A stretch of DNA of 9,569 nucleotides, taken from assembly GCA_938016505.1 (NCBI GenBank), contig CALLWN010000344.1, positions 1 through 9,569 on the forward strand, written 5' to 3'. The stretch's first letter is position 1. Each line of letters opens with the position of its first letter. A model generated the notes under the pieces. It saw only the letters and a program-made list of their open reading frames with translations. It did not search any database and was not told the DNA's origin. The DNA is from an uncultured Sphingomonadaceae bacterium. Lineage in GTDB: Bacteria; Pseudomonadota; Alphaproteobacteria; Sphingomonadales; Sphingomonadaceae. Positions 6,093-9,569 of this stretch are shown here, in pieces. The translations under genes and the position numbers were made by a program.

Positions 6093-8720
6093 ATGGCCCG
6101 CAGTCTGCTCGCCCTGCTCATTCTGGTGCTTGCGCTTCCGGCGCGGGCGGAGGTGCCGGTGGGCGAGCTCCCCGATGTCGCCCGCCCGCTCGCCTATCGT
6201 GTTGCGCTCAGGGTCGACCCGGCGGCGGAGCGCTTCTCGGGCGAAACCGAAATCGACATCACGCTCGCGAAGGCGACCGGGACGCTCTTCCTCCATGGTC
6301 GGGGGCTTGCCATCAGCCGCGCCGAGGCGCGCGCCGAAGGTGGCGGCACGGTCCGGGCGACCGCCCGGCAGGTGCATGAGACCGGCGTGCTCGAGCTTCG
6401 TTTCGCCCGCCCGCTCGCAGCCGGGCGGCAGACGCTTCGCTTCGTCCACACGGCGCCGTTCATGCGTGCGGCCGAAGGCCTCTACCGGGTGAAGGTGGGC
6501 GATCGCTGGTATGCCTGGAGCCAGTTCCAGGCGATCGATGCGCGCCGTGTCTTCCCGGGCTTCGACGAGCCCCGGCACAAGACACCCTTCACCCTGTCCC
6601 TGACCGTGCCCGCGGGCCTCAAGGCCTTCGCCAACACGCCCGAAGTCGCCGCGCGGCCGGCCGGCCGCGGCTGGACCCGCCACGCGTTCGCGCCTTCGGA
6701 GCCACTGCCCACCTATCTCGTCGCGCTCGCCGTCGGCGACTTCGACGTGGTGGAGGCGACCATCCCGCCCAACGCGGTGCGCAGCCGCCCGCTCGCCTTC
6801 CGGGCGATCGCGACGAGGGGGCAGGGCCGCCGGCTCGGCTTCACGGTTGCCGAGACGCCGAAGATTCTCGCACTCGCCGAGACCTATTTCGGCACCGCCT
6901 ATCCCTTCGCGAAGCTCGACGTGATCGCCTCGCCCATCATGGGCGGCGCGATGGAGAATGTCGGCCTCGTCACCTTCGACGACACGCTCCTCCTTCTTGA
7001 TGACGATGCCCCCATCCAGCAGGTCCGCGCGTTCGGCGTGGTGATGGCGCACGAGCTTGCCCACATGTGGTTCGGCAATCTCGTCACCCCACGCTGGTGG
7101 GACGACATCTGGCTCAACGAGAGTTTCGCGACATGGATCGGCAACCAGATCGGCCTCGAGTGGCGGCCCGATCTCGGCACTCGCCTTCTCGAGCTGGCCG
7201 AGGCGCTCGGCGCGATGGACGAGGATTCCCTCGCCGTGGGCCGGCCGGTCCGCCAGCCGATCACCGACAGCGCCAACATCAATGCCGCGTTCGACGCCCT
7301 GACCTACCAGAAGGGCGGCCAGATCATCCGCATGTTCGAGCGCTATCTGGGACCCGGGACCTTCCAGCGCGGCGTGCGCCTCCACCTCGACCGCCACCGC
7401 TTCGGCACTGCCGACGCCGAGGCCTTCTTCGCGTCGATGGCCGAGGCGAGCGGCGACCCCCGGCTGGTCGGGGCGTGGCGGAGCTTCGTCGACCAGGAGG
7501 GCGTGCCGCTGGTGCGGTTCACGCCAGCGCCGGGCGGCGGGTTCGCGCTGGCGCAATCGCGCTACGCGCCGATCGGTGGCGCGGCGGACGATGGCCGGCT
7601 GTGGCGGGTGCCGGTCTGCGCCTCCTCGGGCGAAGGCGTCGGCTGCACCCTGCTCGACGCCCGCGAGGGGCGGCTTGGCCCGGTTGTCGGCACGGCACAC
7701 TGGGTTGCAGGCAATGCCGATGGCGCCGGCTATTATCGGTTCGATCTTCCGGAGGCCGAGTGGAACCGCCTGCTCGCTGCCGGCGCGACGCTGCCGGCGG
7801 CCGAGGCGATGACGGCAGCCGACAGCATCTGGGCCGGCTTTGCCGCCGGCACCACGCCGTTCGCCCGCGTGCTCGCCGCGGCCGAGGCGTTCGCCCAGCA
7901 CCCCGAGCGGCTGGTCGCCACCTGGCTTGCCGATGACATCGTCCGGCTGGCCAGCGAGGCGCTGCCTCGGGCCGAACGGGCCCGGCTGGAAGCCCGGCTG
8001 CGTGCCCTCTACGGCCCGCGCCTCTCGGCGCTCGGGCTCGACCCGGCGCGCGGCAGCTATGCTGCGGAACCGCCGGACACGCGCCAGCTGCGCCAGTCGC
8101 TTGCTGCGATCCTTGCCCTCGACGCGCGCGACCCCGGCGTACGCGCGACCCTGCGGGCGGCCGCCGACCGCGCGCTCGCCGGGTCTGAAGATGCGCTCGA
8201 CCCGGCGTTCCGCGCCATGGCCTTCGCGGTTCTGGCCGAAGACGAGGGCCCCGCCGCCGCCGACCGGCTGCTGGCAGCGCTGGTTGCCTCGGAGGATCCG
8301 CTGTTCCGCCGCCATGCCGCCAGTGCGCTCGCCGCCCAGGCTGATGCCGCGGGTGCTGCCCATGTGCTCGGCTTCGTGGGCGACGCGCGGCTGCAGAACC
8401 TCGAGGCGCTGGCAATCCTCGGCGGTCTGTTCCAGCGCCCCGAGTCTCGCGCGACCGCGCTCGCCTTCGTCGAGAGGGAATGGCCGCGCTTGAAGCCGCG
8501 GATCGGCGGGCTGCTCGGCGGCTTTGTCGGCGCGGCCGGCAGCTTCTGCTCCGAGGCGGAGGCGCGCGAAGTCGAGCGTGTGTTCCGCCCGAAACTTGTC
8601 GAACTTGGCGCCGGCAGCCTCGAGCTCGACCGGCCGCTCGCCAGCATCCGCCGCTGTGCTGCGCTCCAGGCTGCAACCGGCGCCGACATCCGCAGGAGTT
8701 TCGGCCTGGCCCTGAACTGA
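6093..8720 (+). CDS. Secreted M1-family zinc aminopeptidase (aminopeptidase N-like)
   Basis: An 875-residue exported metallopeptidase that should remove N-terminal residues from peptides in the periplasm or outside the cell. Seen: a Sec signal peptide MARSLLALLILVLALPARA with probable cleavage after residue 19 (ARA|EVP); an N-terminal beta-saddle domain (about 25-215) including FPGFDEPRHKTPF; the substrate-anchoring GAMEN motif (285-289); the zinc motif HELAH (320-324) with the third ligand Glu343 in WLNESFATW, matching HEXXH-x18-E exactly; and Tyr405 in TYQKGGQIIRMF, the transition-state tyrosine position of the family. A helical, Ala/Leu-rich C-terminal half (about 530-875) fits an ERAP1_C-like domain. 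The length is normal for M1 enzymes. ATG 6093 was chosen for its Shine-Dalgarno and compact signal peptide. It is transcribed alone, divergent from ktrBA and convergent with the small Cys-rich gene. Substrate specificity cannot be told. pepN is not assigned because that name usually means the cytoplasmic enterobacterial enzyme. Confidence 0.95.
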   Translation: MARSLLALLILVLALPARAEVPVGELPDVARPLAYRVALRVDPAAERFSGETEIDITLAKATGTLFLHGRGLAISRAEARAEGGGTVRATARQVHETGVLELRFARPLAAGRQTLRFVHTAPFMRAAEGLYRVKVGDRWYAWSQFQAIDARRVFPGFDEPRHKTPFTLSLTVPAGLKAFANTPEVAARPAGRGWTRHAFAPSEPLPTYLVALAVGDFDVVEATIPPNAVRSRPLAFRAIATRGQGRRLGFTVAETPKILALAETYFGTAYPFAKLDVIASPIMGGAMENVGLVTFDDTLLLLDDDAPIQQVRAFGVVMAHELAHMWFGNLVTPRWWDDIWLNESFATWIGNQIGLEWRPDLGTRLLELAEALGAMDEDSLAVGRPVRQPITDSANINAAFDALTYQKGGQIIRMFERYLGPGTFQRGVRLHLDRHRFGTADAEAFFASMAEASGDPRLVGAWRSFVDQEGVPLVRFTPAPGGGFALAQSRYAPIGGAADDGRLWRVPVCASSGEGVGCTLLDAREGRLGPVVGTAHWVAGNADGAGYYRFDLPEAEWNRLLAAGATLPAAEAMTAADSIWAGFAAGTTPFARVLAAAEAFAQHPERLVATWLADDIVRLASEALPRAERARLEARLRALYGPRLSALGLDPARGSYAAEPPDTRQLRQSLAAILALDARDPGVRATLRAAADRALAGSEDALDPAFRAMAFAVLAEDEGPAAADRLLAALVASEDPLFRRHAASALAAQADAAGAAHVLGFVGDARLQNLEALAILGGLFQRPESRATALAFVEREWPRLKPRIGGLLGGFVGAAGSFCSEAEAREVERVFRPKLVELGAGSLELDRPLASIRRCAALQAATGADIRRSFGLALN

Positions 8721-8747
8721 GCCGCGAACTGGGCCGCCCGCCCGACC

Positions 8748-8768
8748 GGCGCGGCGCGATGCCGCGTC
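8748..8768. terminator. GC-rich hairpin between convergent genes, possible terminator
   Basis: Arms 8748-8755 and 8761-8768 form an 8-bp stem (seven Watson-Crick pairs and one G-U) with a 5-nt loop. It lies in the 57-bp spacer between the stops of the aminopeptidase gene (8720) and the small Cys-rich gene (8778), where a bidirectional terminator would be expected. No T-run follows on either strand, so it may only slow polymerase or protect 3' ends. Confidence 0.4.
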
Positions 8769-8777
8769 TGGGGGTGA

Positions 8778-9017
8778 TCAGTCGGCGGGAAAGGCGGTGC
8801 GGCACAACGGCGACAGCCGGTCGCGGTTGGCCGCAAGGCAGCTGCGCACCCGGGCCCGCTGCATCAGCGCGACCTGGCCCGGGCACAGGCGGAACGCATC
8901 GTCGCGGCAGCTGCGCCGCAGCGCCTCGCGATCCGCAGCCGGCGCGGCCGGCGGGTTGCCATCGGCCGCAGTTGCCCCGCCGGCAAGCAGGAGCGCGACG
9001 ATCAGTCCGTTCGCCAT
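8778..9017 (-). CDS. Small exported four-cysteine protein, GLG1-type cysteine-rich repeat-like
   Basis: A 79-residue protein with a short signal peptide (MANGLIVALLLAGGATAA, cleavage probably after the ATA or TAA near residues 17-18), then a proline/alanine linker and a single compact cysteine module. Seen: CRDDAFRLCPG (37-47), VRSCLAANRDRLSPLCRTAF (57-76), with cysteines at 37, 45, 60 and 72. The order Cys-x7-Cys ... Cys-Leu-x-x-Asn-x-x-x-Leu-Ser-x-x-Cys resembles one repeat of the cysteine-rich GLG1 domain, which also occurs in small periplasmic proteins of proteobacteria. Two disulfides formed after export are likely. The function is unknown. ATG 9017 is preceded by a weak Shine-Dalgarno; in-frame open sequence further upstream overlaps the divergent methyltransferase gene and lacks the signal peptide. 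It converges on the aminopeptidase gene and diverges from the methyltransferase gene 81 bp away. Confidence 0.8.
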   Translation of the reverse strand: MANGLIVALLLAGGATAADGNPPAAPAADREALRRSCRDDAFRLCPGQVALMQRARVRSCLAANRDRLSPLCRTAFPAD

Positions 9018-9098
9018 GGCTGCGCGAATAGCCGCAGGGCCTGCGCTGGTCGAGCCCGCGCATTTGACCCTGCCACCCTTTTCCGGCAGCGATGGCTC

Positions 9099-9569
9099 GT
9101 GCGTTCCCTGATCGCCCTTCTCTGGCTGCTCGCCGCGGCGCCCGCCCTGGCGCAGGGCAGTGCCGCAATGCTGCAGGCCCATCCGCTCGAGGATCCGGCG
9201 CGCGGTGTCATCGCCAATCGCGACGCCATCATCGCAGCCCTCGAGCTCGGGCCCGGCATGACGGTTGCCGATATCGGGGCCGGAACCGGCGCCTTCATGG
9301 AGTCGATCGCGCGCGCGATCGGGCCGAAGGGGCGCTACATCGGGGTCGACATCGACCGCGACTATGTTGGGCTCATGCGCGACCGGGCGAAGGCAGGGCG
9401 GCTCGGCAATGTCGAGATCGTGCTGTCGCGCCCGGACTCGGTCACGCTTGCCCCCGCAAGCGTCGACATGATGGTGGTGATCGACGCCTACCATCATTTC
9501 GACCCCCCCGGCCCCATGCTCGCCTCGATGCTGACCGCGCTCCGGCCAGGCGGCAGGCTCGTCATCGTC
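9099..9569 (+). CDS. Exported class I SAM-dependent methyltransferase (partial, continues past right edge)
   Basis: The first 157 residues of a Rossmann-fold methyltransferase carrying an N-terminal Sec signal peptide. Seen: RSLIALLWLLAAAPALAQ (2-19), with a positive start, hydrophobic core and ALA|Q cleavage site; motif I VADIGAGTGAF, the glycine-rich SAM-binding loop; GVDID, the acidic residue that would bind the SAM ribose; VDMMVVIDAYHHFDPPGPML, the motif II region with a His-His-Phe; and LRPGGRLVIV, motif III, at the window edge. Similar signal-peptide-bearing methyltransferase-domain proteins are known in proteobacteria, but their substrate is not known to me. The start is a GTG at 9099 with a weak ribosome site. 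An internal ATG at 9168 would give a cytoplasmic form lacking the signal peptide. An overlapping ATG at 9092 is in another frame. It diverges from the small Cys-rich gene; a shared promoter region of 81 bp is likely. Confidence 0.82.
   Translation, partial: MRSLIALLWLLAAAPALAQGSAAMLQAHPLEDPARGVIANRDAIIAALELGPGMTVADIGAGTGAFMESIARAIGPKGRYIGVDIDRDYVGLMRDRAKAGRLGNVEIVLSRPDSVTLAPASVDMMVVIDAYHHFDPPGPMLASMLTALRPGGRLVIV

Noticed and set aside
5976..8363. Minus-strand open frame continuing about 800 codons upstream of ktrB
   Set aside because: It is the antisense of the M1 aminopeptidase gene, with no family motifs. The real ktrB begins at its first hydrophobic helix near 5975.
9018..9098. Weak promoter-like hexamers between the two divergent genes (TTGACC at 9064-9069; minus-strand TCGACC and TATTCG with 17-nt spacing)
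   Set aside because: The plus-strand element has no -10 at the right distance and the minus-strand pair matches poorly (4/6 and 3/6), so neither is supportable.

Overview
The window is very GC-rich (near 70% by eye) with densely packed genes. Direct-repeat GTTC-N7-GTTC elements sit in front of two DNA-repair genes. That is the LexA operator type of Alphaproteobacteria. Together with an ImuA/ImuB/DnaE2 cassette and a Sec-exported M1 peptidase, it suggests an alphaproteobacterium, plausibly a sphingomonad. The genus-level guess is inference.

Left part (1-3961, all minus strand): an SOS-mutagenesis cassette. Transcription runs imuA (3934-3125), imuB (3216-1702), then a gene for a Cys/Met-metabolism PLP enzyme (1656-478), then dnaE2 (427 to beyond the left edge). 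ImuA, ImuB and DnaE2 normally form one translesion-synthesis mutasome: ImuB is a catalytically dead Y-family scaffold, DnaE2 is the polymerase and ImuA is a RecA-like accessory. The PLP enzyme gene lies between imuB and dnaE2. It has no LexA element of its own, while dnaE2 has its own operator 5 bp past the PLP gene's stop codon. The imuA operator is three GTTC half-sites in perfect N7 register. The dnaE2 operator is closely similar, with one degenerate half-site (GATC).

Middle part (3989-5975, minus strand): ktrB and ktrA, encoding a K+-uptake channel subunit and its single-RCK regulatory subunit. They overlap by 8 nt, and ktrA appears to start at TTG behind a strong Shine-Dalgarno. A 117-bp divergent spacer separates ktrB from a large plus-strand gene (6093-8720) for a secreted M1-family zinc aminopeptidase with intact GAMEN and HEXXH-x18-E motifs.

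Right part (8721-9569): a 57-bp convergent spacer with a GC-rich hairpin, then a small minus-strand gene for an exported four-cysteine protein resembling one GLG1-type cysteine-rich repeat. Divergent from it, 81 bp away, is the 5' portion of a class I SAM-methyltransferase gene whose predicted product begins with a Sec signal peptide; it runs off the right edge.

No tRNA, rRNA, CRISPR, insertion sequence or integration signature was seen. The window looks like ordinary chromosome. The most distinctive points are the three-half-site LexA operators, the PLP enzyme inserted in the mutasome cassette, and the exported methyltransferase. No clearly new multi-gene system could be demonstrated.
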